A stretch of 64,000 nucleotides of DNA from an uncultured Clostridia bacterium (GTDB lineage: Bacteria; Bacillota; Clostridia; TANB77; CAG-508), in NCBI GenBank assembly GCA_934121905.1, contig CAKOVI010000006.1:1-64000 (forward strand), given 5' to 3'. Below are positions 43,642 to 52,420 of this stretch, piece by piece. The position numbers and the translations under genes were made by a program. Numbering within the stretch: the stretch's first letter is position 1; the number at the start of each line of letters is the position of its first letter. The notes beneath the pieces were generated by a model. It was not told the DNA's origin and did not search any database. It saw only the letters and a program-made list of their open reading frames with translations.

Positions 43642-44382
43642 TTAATACAGTTTCGTCTTATTATCAATAAGAATTGATAAATCTGCTCCAAACCCTAATA
43701 CAAATGACTGAAGGTTAATCACTTGTGTTAAAAAAGAATATTGCCTGGATGTTTCATCGATTTGTTCCTGCAAAACCTTCCCTCCGGGATTGTTAAAATC
43801 TGCTTCTCGATTTTCCTGATATTTTTTTAATGTTGCCATATCCTCATAGATTGTGAAAATTGCAACTTTTTCAAAATATTTACCCAAAACAGTCCCTACG
43901 ACTGCTCTGTAAATAGTTTCTAAAAAGCATCCAACAATAATTACTGTTTTTCCCTCTTTAGCACGATTCTCAACAAGGTTTTCTAGATTCAACTTGAGAT
44001 ATTCGTCTCCTTGTTTTTCTGCTTTTTTCACAAAAAACTTTCGTTCTTCTTTATCAGGAATTTTTTCTGCTTCCCGCTGCAGCCAAGCACCAAATAAATA
44101 GTCGATGTCTATTATTTCGACTGTTTCTGGGAATTGCTCAGCTATCTTTTTAGCTGTAGTCGTCTTGCCAGAACAAGATACCCCGTCCACAATTATAAGC
44201 CAACCACCTTTATATAATTCATCAAATGGTATGGCCTTTCCCCGAACGTCATCAACAAATGTTTTTCGAGAAATGTATTTTAAGTAATCCATTGCTTCTG
44301 GAGCTCCCATCCTTTTGTTCTCCATAAAGAATGTCCATGCTTCTGCATAATTCATTCTTTTCATTTTTTTCAAATTTGGCAT
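43642..44382 (-). CDS. P-loop kinase-like protein of unknown substrate
   Basis: 246 residues from the ATG at 44382, nine bases after GGAGG. The N-terminal 55 residues form a helical region (NYAEAWTFFMENKRMGAPEA). Then GGWLIIVDGVSCSGKTTTAK carries Walker A (GVSCSGKT), with IIDIDYLFGAW as switch Asp and VIIVGCFLETIYRAVVGTVL. The fold is of the shikimate kinase/zeta-toxin type. A zeta-like or chloramphenicol-phosphotransferase-like role is possible but no toxin partner lies nearby. Third codon positions look richer in G and C than in the flanking genes, hinting at transfer. Confidence 0.7.
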   Translation of the reverse strand: MPNLKKMKRMNYAEAWTFFMENKRMGAPEAMDYLKYISRKTFVDDVRGKAIPFDELYKGGWLIIVDGVSCSGKTTTAKKIAEQFPETVEIIDIDYLFGAWLQREAEKIPDKEERKFFVKKAEKQGDEYLKLNLENLVENRAKEGKTVIIVGCFLETIYRAVVGTVLGKYFEKVAIFTIYEDMATLKKYQENREADFNNPGGKVLQEQIDETSRQYSFLTQVINLQSFVLGFGADLSILIDNKTKLY

Positions 44383-44518
44383 ATAATTAATCCTCCTGTT
44401 CTTTGGCTGTAAAAATTCCAACCAAATCTTTTTGCTTTTATGTCAACACAATAATTATATCACGTCTTTAAAATTTAGTCAAAAAAAATATGGCACTTTA
44501 AAAGTACCACATTTCTTA

Positions 44519-44800
44519 TTAGGCTTTTTTCTCTTCTACCTTTTCAACTACTGGATAAACACTTACTTTTTTCTTATCTTTGCCTTTTCTTTCGAACTTA
44601 ACTGTTCCATCTACTAAAGCAAATAGTGTATCATCACTTCCGATTCCTACGTTTGTTCCCGGATATATTTTTGTTCCTCTTTGTCTTACAAGAATGTTTC
44701 CAGCTAAAACAAATTGTCCATCTGCTCTTTTTACACCTAAACGCTTTGATTCACTGTCTCTTCCGTTTCTTGTACTACCTTGACCAACGTGATGTGCCAT
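44519..44800 (-). CDS. rpmA: 50S ribosomal protein L27
   Basis: 93 residues from the ATG at 44800, behind AAGGAG. MAHHVGQGSTRNGRDSESKR, then LGVKRADGQFVLAGNILVRQ and RGTKIYPGTNVGIGSDDTLF, is canonical L27. In most Firmicutes L27 starts with a cleavable stretch ending in FF-A; this one starts directly at AHH, as in proteobacteria. The gene for the cleaving protease Prp, normally between rplU and rpmA, is absent. The C-terminus has an extra K/E-rich tail. Confidence 0.96.
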   Translation of the reverse strand: MAHHVGQGSTRNGRDSESKRLGVKRADGQFVLAGNILVRQRGTKIYPGTNVGIGSDDTLFALVDGTVKFERKGKDKKKVSVYPVVEKVEEKKA

Positions 44801-44859
44801 TTTTTTCAACTCCTTCCAGTTTTTATTTTATATCTCTTTATTAAATTTCTAATTTAAAA

Positions 44860-45222
44860 TTAAGCTTTTGCATCTTCTGCAACTTCTTTTTTAGCTTCAG
44901 CTTTTTTGCTAGCCATTTTGATTGATGTAATTTCAACCTTTGTGTATGGTTGTCTATGTCCTTGTTTTGTTCTCTCGTTCTTTTTAGCTTTCATTTTGAA
45001 AACTATTATTTTTTTAGCTTTTCCGTGAGAAACTACTTTTCCTTCAACCTTTACACCTTTAACATAAGGATTTCCTACTTGTACTTTTCCATCATCAGAT
45101 ACCATTATTACTTTGTCAAATGCTACTTTTTTTCCTTCTTCAGCATCTAATTTTTCGAAGAATACTACATCTCCTTCTGCTACTTTGTATTGTCTTCCAC
45201 AGCTTTCAATTATTGCGTACAT
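44860..45222 (-). CDS. rplU: 50S ribosomal protein L21
   Basis: 120 residues. MYAIIESCGRQYKVAEGDVV, DKVIMVSDDGKVQVGNPYV and GKAKKIIVFKMKAKKNERTK with QGHRQPYTKVEITSI are standard L21. A Lys/Glu/Ala-rich tail (KMASKKAEAKKEVAEDAKA) extends it past the usual 103 residues. It is followed by rpmA with 59 bases between, and preceded by a folded leader. Confidence 0.97.
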   Translation of the reverse strand: MYAIIESCGRQYKVAEGDVVFFEKLDAEEGKKVAFDKVIMVSDDGKVQVGNPYVKGVKVEGKVVSHGKAKKIIVFKMKAKKNERTKQGHRQPYTKVEITSIKMASKKAEAKKEVAEDAKA

Positions 45223-45249
45223 TCTAAATGCACCTCCCTTATTTGTATA

Positions 45250-45318
45250 CTCGCTAATCCTTAAAAAAAGGTAGTTACTTTGCTGTAACCTTTTAGGAAC
45301 CTTGATTAAGCGGATTAC
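45250..45318 (-). ncRNA. L21 leader RNA (autoregulatory 5' UTR)
   Basis: On the minus strand CGCTTAATC pairs with GATTAGCG to close a domain. Inside, GGTTAC (around 45292-45287) pairs with GTAAC-TACC over an AGCAAA loop. Position, size (about 70 of 98 leader bases) and shape match the Firmicutes L21 leader, thought to bind L21 for feedback. Judged by eye, not by a covariance search. Confidence 0.75.
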
Positions 45319-45326
45319 AGTTAGTT

Positions 45327-45355
45327 ATTATACTATATATATGAGGTCTTGTCAA
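45327..45355 (-). promoter_or_regulatory. Consensus promoter for rplU-rpmA
   Basis: TTGACA (45350-45355), 17 bases, TATAAT (45327-45332) on the minus strand, just before the L21 leader. Confidence 0.88.
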
Positions 45356-45418
45356 TTGTTTTTCCGTAATTTAACATTTTTTTCGTTTTTCATCATATTA
45401 TTTACTAGTGGTGATTAG

Positions 45419-46204
45419 ATGAAAGTAATTTTTATAAATAAAAAAGTCATAGCAATATGTTTACTTGCAATACTCTTCATAATTTTATCTATATTTTTTA
45501 TATCATCAAAGAATACTTCTTTTGCAATAGAGCTTTCTCAAAATAGTACTCTTTCTGAAGATATTTCAGCCAAAATTTTAGGGTTAACAAAAGGAACGGA
45601 AAAAGTTGCTTTTTTGACTTTTGATGATGGTCCAAATGTTTCTGTTACACCTAAAGTTTTAGATATTTTAAAAGATGAAGAGGTAAAAGCTTCCTTTTTT
45701 GTTATAGGCAAAAATGTAGATAGTCATCCAGAAATTGTTAAACGTGCATATGACGAAGGGCATTTTATTGCTAACCATGGCTATGACCACAATAATAGTA
45801 CATTATATAAAAATAGTGACAGCTTTATAAACGAAATTAAACAAACAGATTTGGCAATTGGAAACGCAATCGGTGTATCGAATTATTGTTCGCACGTATT
45901 TAGATTTCCCAATGGTTTTATGTCTCCTAATAATAAATCTAAGAAAAAAGAAGCTGTAAAACTCCTTGAAAGCATGAATTATACCTATATTGATTGGAAT
46001 TGTTTGAATAATGATTCAATGAAAAAATATAACAATTACCAACTTTTAAATAATTTGAAAAAAACTTGTAAAGGAAAAGATACTTTAGTAATTTTGATGC
46101 ATGATACAAAAGATGTTAGTAATTCTTCTAATGTTCTTAAGGATTCAATAGAATATTTAAAATCCGAAGGGTATAGTTTTAAAAATTTCTATGATGTTCT
46201 TTAA
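45419..46204 (+). CDS. Membrane-anchored polysaccharide deacetylase (PdaA/PgdA-like)
   Basis: 261 residues. Signal anchor (10-30, VIAICLLAILFIILSIFFIS). NodB domain from residue 60: VAFLTFDDGPNVSVT (metal Asp and base), ANHGYDHNN (H-x-x-x-H), FRFPNGFMSP and VILMHDTKD, all five family motifs. It deacetylates wall glycans; in spore formers one such enzyme makes muramic-delta-lactam in the cortex. Unlike the deacetylase at 15.5-16.4 kb this one has canonical TFDDG. Monocistronic. Confidence 0.9.
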   Translation: MKVIFINKKVIAICLLAILFIILSIFFISSKNTSFAIELSQNSTLSEDISAKILGLTKGTEKVAFLTFDDGPNVSVTPKVLDILKDEEVKASFFVIGKNVDSHPEIVKRAYDEGHFIANHGYDHNNSTLYKNSDSFINEIKQTDLAIGNAIGVSNYCSHVFRFPNGFMSPNNKSKKKEAVKLLESMNYTYIDWNCLNNDSMKKYNNYQLLNNLKKTCKGKDTLVILMHDTKDVSNSSNVLKDSIEYLKSEGYSFKNFYDVL

Positions 46205-46207
46205 TTA

Positions 46208-46258
46208 TAAAGTTTTAGCTTGATTTCTATTGATGGATAGAATCAAGCTAAAACTTTA
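46208..46258. terminator. Bidirectional terminator
   Basis: Perfect 18-bp arms 46208-46225 and 46241-46258 between convergent genes (TAAAGTTTTAGCTTGATT). Confidence 0.9.
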
Positions 46259-47365
46259 TTAATTATTTTTCTTTTTACCAAATGCTGGTATCTCTTCTAC
46301 AAAATAGTCTTTTGCAATAACAACTAGTTTTTTTACTATCTCACCAATCATTTTTTTGCTATCTTCATCTAAATTTTTATAACTTTTAAGCATTATTCCA
46401 ACATTTTTAAACCATTTTTCTTTAATTTGAACCATACTTTCCGCTTCTGTTGTATTTAAAATATCAAATATAGTATCAATGACAATCTCCCTTTGTTCAG
46501 GTTCAACATTATCAAGCCATTTTTTTATCGTTTTATCAACAAACTCACTTCCATTTGTAACTTCTTTTAAACTAACCACTTTAGTACCTTCGACCTGCCA
46601 ACTGTATAAATCATGTTGCATAATTCCTTTTTGAGTACTTTTTACAACAGTATATTTTTCTTCATGATTTAAAAGTCTCCCTATTACAGATGATTGCGGA
46701 ATATATGTATGAACCTTTTCTATCATTTCTTTATATTCTTTGGTACTTGTTATATCATCTGCAAATCCTGGACCATCATTATTATATACATTTTCAATTT
46801 TTGCTTTTACATCTTCATTTGCAAAGACTGCTGCATACACTGCTAAATTTCCGCCTTTTGAATGTCCACCTATTCTTATTTTGCTTGAATATTTTTTTGC
46901 TATATCATTTATGTATTTTACAGAGTCTAATTGTGATGCAATATGGCTCTTAAAGCTCATATTGAAATCTTCTTTCCATCCAATTATTGTATTGTCTGTT
47001 CCTCTGTATGATATAAAAATTGTATCATCAGGAAGTAATATGGTAATTGCTGAAAATTGTTTTTCTTGTTCTGGGTCAAATTTATTTATAAAATTTGTTG
47101 CTATCATTTTCCCAAATCTTTTTGATTTTCCTAAAAGTGGCAAAAGTTCGCTATCATCTGGCCATAATATTTCTAGTTTGTATTGGTCTGCTTTTTCAAA
47201 TCTTTTAGATAATTCTTCTATTGTTAGCTCTTCTTCTTTTTCCATTAGATTTTCAAATGGTAAGTATGAAAATCTTGAGAGAATTAGACTATCTATTTCG
47301 TTGAATTCTGATATTTTTAGTTCTATGTCTCCTCTCCATTTTATATAATCATTTATGTTTGACAT
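46259..47365 (-). CDS. DUF2974 (Mbeg1-like) alpha/beta hydrolase
   Basis: 368 residues from the ATG at 47365, behind GAAAGGAAG. N-terminal DFxDxL-type segment (ISEFNEIDSLILSRFSYLPF), then FISYRGTDNTIIGWKEDFNM, the nucleophile elbow RIGGHSKGGNLAVYAAVFA (G-H-S-K-G) and YNNDGPGFADDI with the acidic residue. These are the DUF2974 signatures, common in Firmicutes. Predicted esterase or lipase in the cytosol; substrate unknown. It is followed downstream by nothing on the same strand until rplU, and preceded 79 bases away by the phosphatase gene. Confidence 0.85.
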   Translation of the reverse strand: MSNINDYIKWRGDIELKISEFNEIDSLILSRFSYLPFENLMEKEEELTIEELSKRFEKADQYKLEILWPDDSELLPLLGKSKRFGKMIATNFINKFDPEQEKQFSAITILLPDDTIFISYRGTDNTIIGWKEDFNMSFKSHIASQLDSVKYINDIAKKYSSKIRIGGHSKGGNLAVYAAVFANEDVKAKIENVYNNDGPGFADDITSTKEYKEMIEKVHTYIPQSSVIGRLLNHEEKYTVVKSTQKGIMQHDLYSWQVEGTKVVSLKEVTNGSEFVDKTIKKWLDNVEPEQREIVIDTIFDILNTTEAESMVQIKEKWFKNVGIMLKSYKNLDEDSKKMIGEIVKKLVVIAKDYFVEEIPAFGKKKNN

Positions 47366-47443
47366 ATTAAAACTTCCTTTCAATTGGCTCCTTACACATT
47401 AGTAAGCGGAGCATTTCATAATTTTCTAAACTTCTATAATATT

Positions 47444-48127
47444 TTATTCAATATATTTCAACTTTATTTGATTTATAATACTACCCTTTACGCCAATTAA
47501 AGTTAAATAGTTTTCTATTCCTTTATATTTTTCTGTAAATTTTGTCAAAAATTCTTCCATATAATATCTTTGAGGAGTTATTATATTTATAATATTATCA
47601 TTATGTTCTGCATATTTGTTCAAAATTCCACTCATTAATTCTTTTGTAATCATATAATCGTTTATTATATCTTCATCGCTAACACCAAGCAGTTTTAAGA
47701 TTAACGCCGTAATTACCCCTGTTCTATCTTTTCCTGCATTACAAAAATATAATATGCCTTCATTGTTAGCTAATATTTCAAAAAAATTTCGTATTTTTTC
47801 ATGCAAAGTTAACATATCAATATATGATTTCGGTACCAAATTTTCTTTTTCGGGTATATCTTTTCCTACATCTATTTCAATATGATATATTTTAAAATTT
47901 TTATTATTTTCAAAAATAGATTGTTTATTTTCGTATTCCTCTCTTGATCTCAAATCTATCACAGTATTTATCCCCATTTTTTTCAAATCCAATATATCAT
48001 TATCAGATAATTTTTTTGGCAAATTGCTTCTAATTATTTTTCCTTGTATCACTTTATTTTTAGTTCCACTTTTGTACCCACCAATGTCTCTCATATTTTC
48101 AATTGATTTTTCAAAATATCTAATCAT
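47444..48127 (-). CDS. Tyrosine-protein phosphatase (Y_phosphatase3/SIW14-like)
   Basis: 227 residues. NMRDIGGYKSGTKNKVIQGK and IIRSNLPKKLS at the start, DLKKMGINTVIDLRSREEYE, and the P-loop YFCNAGKDRTGVITALILKL (C-x5-R-T) with catalytic Cys. The family dephosphorylates phosphotyrosine or phosphoinositides. Soluble, monocistronic or shared with the DUF2974 gene. A confident family call; the natural substrate is not known. Confidence 0.9.
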   Translation of the reverse strand: MIRYFEKSIENMRDIGGYKSGTKNKVIQGKIIRSNLPKKLSDNDILDLKKMGINTVIDLRSREEYENKQSIFENNKNFKIYHIEIDVGKDIPEKENLVPKSYIDMLTLHEKIRNFFEILANNEGILYFCNAGKDRTGVITALILKLLGVSDEDIINDYMITKELMSGILNKYAEHNDNIINIITPQRYYMEEFLTKFTEKYKGIENYLTLIGVKGSIINQIKLKYIE

Positions 48128-48375
48128 ATTAATTACCTTTCATTATTAGAATTCAATGTACTTTTTAATACTTTTTCTTGCAACTTTCCATATTCTAGTA
48201 TCTCTCCTTATATAATTAAAATTAGGGTTATCTTATCATTTTTTCTATCATTTTTCAATAGTTTGTTAAATTTTCACATATTTAATGTTTACATTACAAT
48301 ATATGGTTTTGATAGCTTTTTTTATTTTGAACCATTATCTAGTAACCATGATTTATTTGTTTTTATTATAAATAC

Positions 48376-48404
48376 TTGTAAAGAATACTGTTTAATGCTA
48401 AAAT
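48376..48404 (+). promoter_or_regulatory. Promoter for the 48436 gene
   Basis: TTGTAA (48376-48381), 17 bases, TAAAAT (48399-48404). The rest of the 300-base gap from 48128 shows nothing else I can name. Confidence 0.55.
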
Positions 48405-48435
48405 TATAAAATCAAATAAATATATGGAGGTAAAG

Positions 48436-48972
48436 ATGTACAAAAAAAGAAAAATAATTAAAAAATATGGAAAGAAAAAGTTGATTATTTTGATATTAAT
48501 TTCAATGCTACTTTTAGCTTTTCAGTGCGGAGGAAAATATCAAGTTGGAAATATGATTTTTGGCATAAAAATGTTTGGCATAAATAAAGATATTATAGTA
48601 AAAGAAAAAAATTCTTTTTCTCAAAACTATGGTTATGCTTCAACTCAATACGAATATTATATAGATACTCATAAAAAAAAGATATACAAAATAGAAAATT
48701 TTTATATTTTCGGTTCTCATACTCATTTTTTTGAAAAAGGCTCACATTATACATTAAAAAGCTCCAAAAAGTTGCACGAAGATGAAATTAACAGCATAAC
48801 TAAATTAATGGAGCAGGATGACAATTGCACTTCCGATGCTTCTATCAATGATACTTCAATTCCTTTTGATGATAAAATAACGTATTATGAGATAACTTAC
48901 CAAGACAAAACAACGACATTATATAAAAAAAATGCTGTAGCTTTGGATAATATCATAAGTAACATGAAATAA
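48436..48972 (+). CDS. Hypothetical exported/anchored protein
   Basis: 178 residues from the ATG at 48436, behind TGGAGGTAAAG. Very basic start (MYKKRKIIKKYGKKK), one hydrophobic segment (LIILILISMLLLAFQCG, residues 15-32) with a Cys that does not fit a lipobox well, then an external domain with strands (YASTQYEYYIDTHKKKIYKI) and a terminal KTTTLYKKNAVALDNIISNM. Not recognised. Single-gene unit with promoter and terminator. Confidence 0.65.
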   Translation: MYKKRKIIKKYGKKKLIILILISMLLLAFQCGGKYQVGNMIFGIKMFGINKDIIVKEKNSFSQNYGYASTQYEYYIDTHKKKIYKIENFYIFGSHTHFFEKGSHYTLKSSKKLHEDEINSITKLMEQDDNCTSDASINDTSIPFDDKITYYEITYQDKTTTLYKKNAVALDNIISNMK

Positions 48973-48981
48973 ACATATATT

Positions 48982-49013
48982 AGGCCATCTCTAATAAAGA
49001 GATGGCTTTATTA
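48982..49013 (+). terminator. Terminator
   Basis: AGGCCATCTCT (48982-48992) pairs with AGAGATGGC (48998-49006), then TTTATTAAA. Between convergent genes. Confidence 0.8.
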
Positions 49014-49025
49014 AATAAAATCATT

Positions 49026-50801
49026 TTATATCAAATTATATCTCTTAAGCAAATCCTCAATAACAGTTCCAGAGATTTTCTTCATTCCTGTTTTCAAAGC
49101 CATATTAGCGGCCATAGGAAGTTTTATATCACTTAATTTCTTTCCATCAGTCATCTTTGAAGTTGCATCAAGTAAAGCTCTAATATCATAACAAGAACCA
49201 AATACTTCTGGTACACCTCTATCTACATCAAGTAAAGTATAAACTGCTTCCATAGCTGTTCTTACAGAATATTCAGTAGTAAATACAGTATCTCTTACAG
49301 TATCTGCAAATTGACCTAAAAATGCAAAGTTTTGGCATCCATCTGGTACAACTTTTGGTCTGTCGCCTGCAGTTCTTGGCATAAAGAAAGCTGTAATATA
49401 TGGCATCATACATGGTACACAATTTGCTGAATTTGTTGCTAGTTCTTCTATTTGATCTTCTGGTACACCTAAATGATATAACCATTCTTCTGTAATTTCT
49501 TTACCTGTACATTCTCTCATAGGCTTTTTAATATAATTTCCCGGTACATTTGTAAATAGTCCATATACCCATACAACTAATTGATCTTTTGGTTGTTCTT
49601 TAAAATGTGGTTGTCTATTTATTGTCCAACTCATAAGCCAATTAGAATCCTTTACAGAAACAATTCCTCCAGTAACTACTCTTCCACTAAATGGGTCTCT
49701 CTTACAGATTTTTTCAATGTATGGTGGGATTTTACTATCTAATGTTGTAACAGTTGCAGACTCCCAGTTTGTTTTTGAAATATCCATACAGAATTTATTT
49801 GGATGTCCAAAATCTTCACTTTGTCTTGCAATCTTTCTCCATAAATCCCAACAAGCACCTTCTCCATTTTCTATTGTTAAGTCTGGTGCAGTATTTTGGT
49901 CTCCTATCATTGCTTTTTCTGTACAACTTCCATTTGTTACAAATACTAAGTCATTTACTGTTAAATTGATATTTTCTTCTTGTCCATTATGAATGCAAAC
50001 AATTTGTTTAGCTATTTTCTTTTTGCCATCAATATCAAATAATATATTTGTAACTTTTGTATCATATTGAAAGTGTACTCCGTGACTTTCTAGATATTTT
50101 ACCATTGGTAATATTAGTGATTCATATTGATTGTATTTTGTAAATTTAAGTGCTGAAAAGTCTGGTAATCCTCCAATATGATGTATAAATCTTTGGATAT
50201 ATAATTTCATTTCTAATGCACTATGCCAATCTTCAAATGCAAACATTGTTCTCCAATATAACCAGAAATTTGATTCAAAAAATTCTTCTGTAAATACATC
50301 TGTTATTTTTTTATCATATAAATCTTCGTCTTTTGTAAAGAATAATTTTATTATTTCTAATGATGCTTTATCTGATAATGCAAATTTTCCATCAGTATGT
50401 GCATCTTCTCCTCTATTTACTGTTGCTCTCATTAATGAATAGTTTGGATCTTTTTTGTTTAACCAATAATATTCATCTAAAACTGAAGCTCCTTCTGTTT
50501 CTAATGATGGTATTGAACGGAATAAATCCCATAAACATTCAAAATGATTTTCCATTTCTCTTCCACCACGGATTATAAATCCTTTGCTTGCATCTTTTAT
50601 TCCGTCACATGCTCCTCCTGCTAATTTTTGTTCTTCTAATATGTGAATATTTTCGCCTTTCATTTGTCCATCTCTAACTAAAAAGCACGCTGCAGCAAGT
50701 GATGCTAATCCTGCTCCTACTAGGTATGCAGATTTATTATCTACTCCTTCTGGCTTTTTTGGTCTCGCAAATGCTTCGTAATTTCCATTACTATAATACA
50801 T
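49026..50801 (-). CDS. ohyA: Oleate hydratase (67 kDa myosin-cross-reactive antigen family)
   Basis: 591 residues, the usual length. FAD-binding start AYLVGAGLASLAAACFLVRD (G-x-G-x-x-S-L), EEQKLAGGACDG, and the family block IIRGGREMENHFECLWDLFR with catalytic Glu, later GQFADTVRDTVFTTEYSVRT and GSCYDIRALLDA. It adds water to the 9-10 double bond of unsaturated fatty acids, forming 10-hydroxystearate, a detoxification route in gut Firmicutes. Cytosolic or membrane-edge. Monocistronic; RBS AAAGGAGG. Confidence 0.96.
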   Translation of the reverse strand: MYYSNGNYEAFARPKKPEGVDNKSAYLVGAGLASLAAACFLVRDGQMKGENIHILEEQKLAGGACDGIKDASKGFIIRGGREMENHFECLWDLFRSIPSLETEGASVLDEYYWLNKKDPNYSLMRATVNRGEDAHTDGKFALSDKASLEIIKLFFTKDEDLYDKKITDVFTEEFFESNFWLYWRTMFAFEDWHSALEMKLYIQRFIHHIGGLPDFSALKFTKYNQYESLILPMVKYLESHGVHFQYDTKVTNILFDIDGKKKIAKQIVCIHNGQEENINLTVNDLVFVTNGSCTEKAMIGDQNTAPDLTIENGEGACWDLWRKIARQSEDFGHPNKFCMDISKTNWESATVTTLDSKIPPYIEKICKRDPFSGRVVTGGIVSVKDSNWLMSWTINRQPHFKEQPKDQLVVWVYGLFTNVPGNYIKKPMRECTGKEITEEWLYHLGVPEDQIEELATNSANCVPCMMPYITAFFMPRTAGDRPKVVPDGCQNFAFLGQFADTVRDTVFTTEYSVRTAMEAVYTLLDVDRGVPEVFGSCYDIRALLDATSKMTDGKKLSDIKLPMAANMALKTGMKKISGTVIEDLLKRYNLI

Positions 50802-50909
50802 ATTTTTTCCTCCTTTGATTTTTTATATTTTACTTATAACATATAATTGTGAAATTTTTGTGAATTTTGGTCAGTTTTTTTATTTTATTTTCTTTTTTTA
50901 CTTCATATC

Positions 50910-50947
50910 AAAAAGACGATTAAAATAGCCACTTTAATCGTCTTTTT
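50910..50947. terminator. Terminator, stem with T-run
   Basis: Perfect 15-bp arms AAAAAGACGATTAAA (50910-50924) and 50933-50947. Ends the leftward gene at 50954. Confidence 0.85.
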
Positions 50948-50953
50948 GATTTT

Positions 50954-51682
50954 TTAATCTAAGTCAGATGAATTAAATTCATCTACAAACCATTCATTTC
51001 CTTGTTTTATAAGTTTAAATTCACTTTTTTTGTCAGTTGTTTTAACCCATTTGTCTTTATTTTCATCATATGTTGTTTGCTTTGTTTTTAATGTTGCTGT
51101 TATCGTGCTTTCAGTAATTTTAATATTTTCAAAGCCATCTAAACCATCATATGCTCTTGCTCCTCCAGCTCCAATAGAATAATATACATTATTTTCATTC
51201 ATTATTCCTGATGGTCTGTTCTTTTCGATTTCATTAAATAGATTTTCTGTTCCATATTTTAATATTGTCTTTTTATAATCAATTATTTCTGAACGACCTT
51301 CACTATCTTGTGCTTTCACATTAAAAATTTTTGTCGGATTTAACCATATATTTTCTACATTGGCAAATTTTTCTTTTAATATTTTTGTTGCTTCATCTTC
51401 AGTTAATATTTTTTCTTCATTATTATTTTTTGAAATAGCAGTTGAAGTATTTTCTGTTATATTTTCATTTTCTGTTATATTTTCATTTTCTGTTTTCGTT
51501 TTTATATTATCTATTGTATTTTCCAAAGTTTCTACTCTTGTATCCAATTCATTTGCTTTTATATTAACTTGTTCTTTTTCCTTATACAATTTATATATAA
51601 AGCATGCCATTGCAATTATTATAATAATGGCAAATATTAAAAAAAATGTCGATAAACTTATTTTTATTTCTTTTTTGTCCAT
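50954..51682 (-). CDS. Hypothetical membrane-anchored protein with NENITE repeats
   Basis: 242 residues. N-terminal helix (11-30, FFLIFAIIIIIAMACFIYKL), coiled coil (EQVNIKANELDTRVETLEN), then a small repeat ENITENENITEN, then an external domain (85-242) with EDEATKILKEKFANVENIWL and KSEFKLIKQGNEWFVDEFNS. The external part resembles small wall-associated or DUF4878-like domains. RBS GGGGGTG. Monocistronic. Not assigned. Confidence 0.65.
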   Translation of the reverse strand: MDKKEIKISLSTFFLIFAIIIIIAMACFIYKLYKEKEQVNIKANELDTRVETLENTIDNIKTKTENENITENENITENTSTAISKNNNEEKILTEDEATKILKEKFANVENIWLNPTKIFNVKAQDSEGRSEIIDYKKTILKYGTENLFNEIEKNRPSGIMNENNVYYSIGAGGARAYDGLDGFENIKITESTITATLKTKQTTYDENKDKWVKTTDKKSEFKLIKQGNEWFVDEFNSSDLD

Positions 51683-51723
51683 TTTTTCACCCCCTTTTTT
51701 CTTTTGTTTGACTTATATATATA

Positions 51724-52326
51724 TCATTTTTTCAAACTTTTTTCAATAAAATTTACAACTTTTTCTATACTATCTTTCTTTTTATATGTTTCATCTTTTT
51801 GCTCAACTAACTCCGCAAAGTATTTTCCACTTTCTGGAATAACACTAATAGAATCCAACGGATATCCAACATTTCTTTTTTCAATCGGTTTATCTACTAA
51901 ATAAAAATCATCTTTGCTCCAAGTAAATTTTGAAACTCCTTCATCTGTATAAATAACCATTCCATATACCCATTTGGCAGTTAATTTATTTCCATATTTT
52001 TTTACCAGTTTAGTATAGTGTTCTATCATTTCTTCATCATTTAATCTTTTTCCATTAACTCTTCTAACATTTGTTCCTGGTTGTTCTTCTTCTGAAATTC
52101 CTTCTATGAAAAGACAATCATCCATACCTATTGTAGGTATTTTGGTTTTATCATAATATGTTTTTGCTTTTATATATGCATTTTCGATAGCATCTTTACC
52201 ATTTTCATTAATATCTATTTTTTCATCTATGTCATTTATTGATATTAGTTCTATTCCATTTTCAGATAATTGTTCTTTATATCTTTTAACTTTCGCTGGA
52301 TTTGTCGTTGCAAATAATACTTTCAT
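51724..52326 (-). CDS. Non-canonical purine NTP pyrophosphatase (RdgB/HAM1 family)
   Basis: 200 residues. MKVLFATTNPAKVKRYKEQL is the standard start, IPTIGMDDCLFIEGISEEEQ with PGTNVRR carries the nucleotide-binding Asp, and GKYFAELVEQKDETYKKKDS is the C-terminal block. It differs from typical RdgB in the middle (GMDDCLFIEG for ADDSGLEVDAL), so specificity may differ. The family cleaves ITP, dITP and XTP to monophosphates to keep them out of nucleic acid. Confidence 0.82.
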   Translation of the reverse strand: MKVLFATTNPAKVKRYKEQLSENGIELISINDIDEKIDINENGKDAIENAYIKAKTYYDKTKIPTIGMDDCLFIEGISEEEQPGTNVRRVNGKRLNDEEMIEHYTKLVKKYGNKLTAKWVYGMVIYTDEGVSKFTWSKDDFYLVDKPIEKRNVGYPLDSISVIPESGKYFAELVEQKDETYKKKDSIEKVVNFIEKSLKK

Positions 52327-52357
52327 TTTTATTACTTCCTCTCATATATAATAAAGT

Positions 52358-52399
52358 AAAAGACAAACATATACAAGAAATGTCTATGTTTATCTTTTT
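52358..52399 (-). terminator. Terminator after 52421 gene
   Basis: AAAAGACAAACATA (52358-52371) pairs with TATGTTTATCTTTTT (52385-52399) with one G:U/mismatch; T-rich on the minus strand. Confidence 0.65.
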
Positions 52400-52420
52400 A
52401 TTCATCGGCAATCTTTGTTT

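Noticed and set aside
46740..47348. 202-codon plus-strand frame opposite the DUF2974 gene
   Set aside because: Antisense of a family with clear motifs; no ribosome site.
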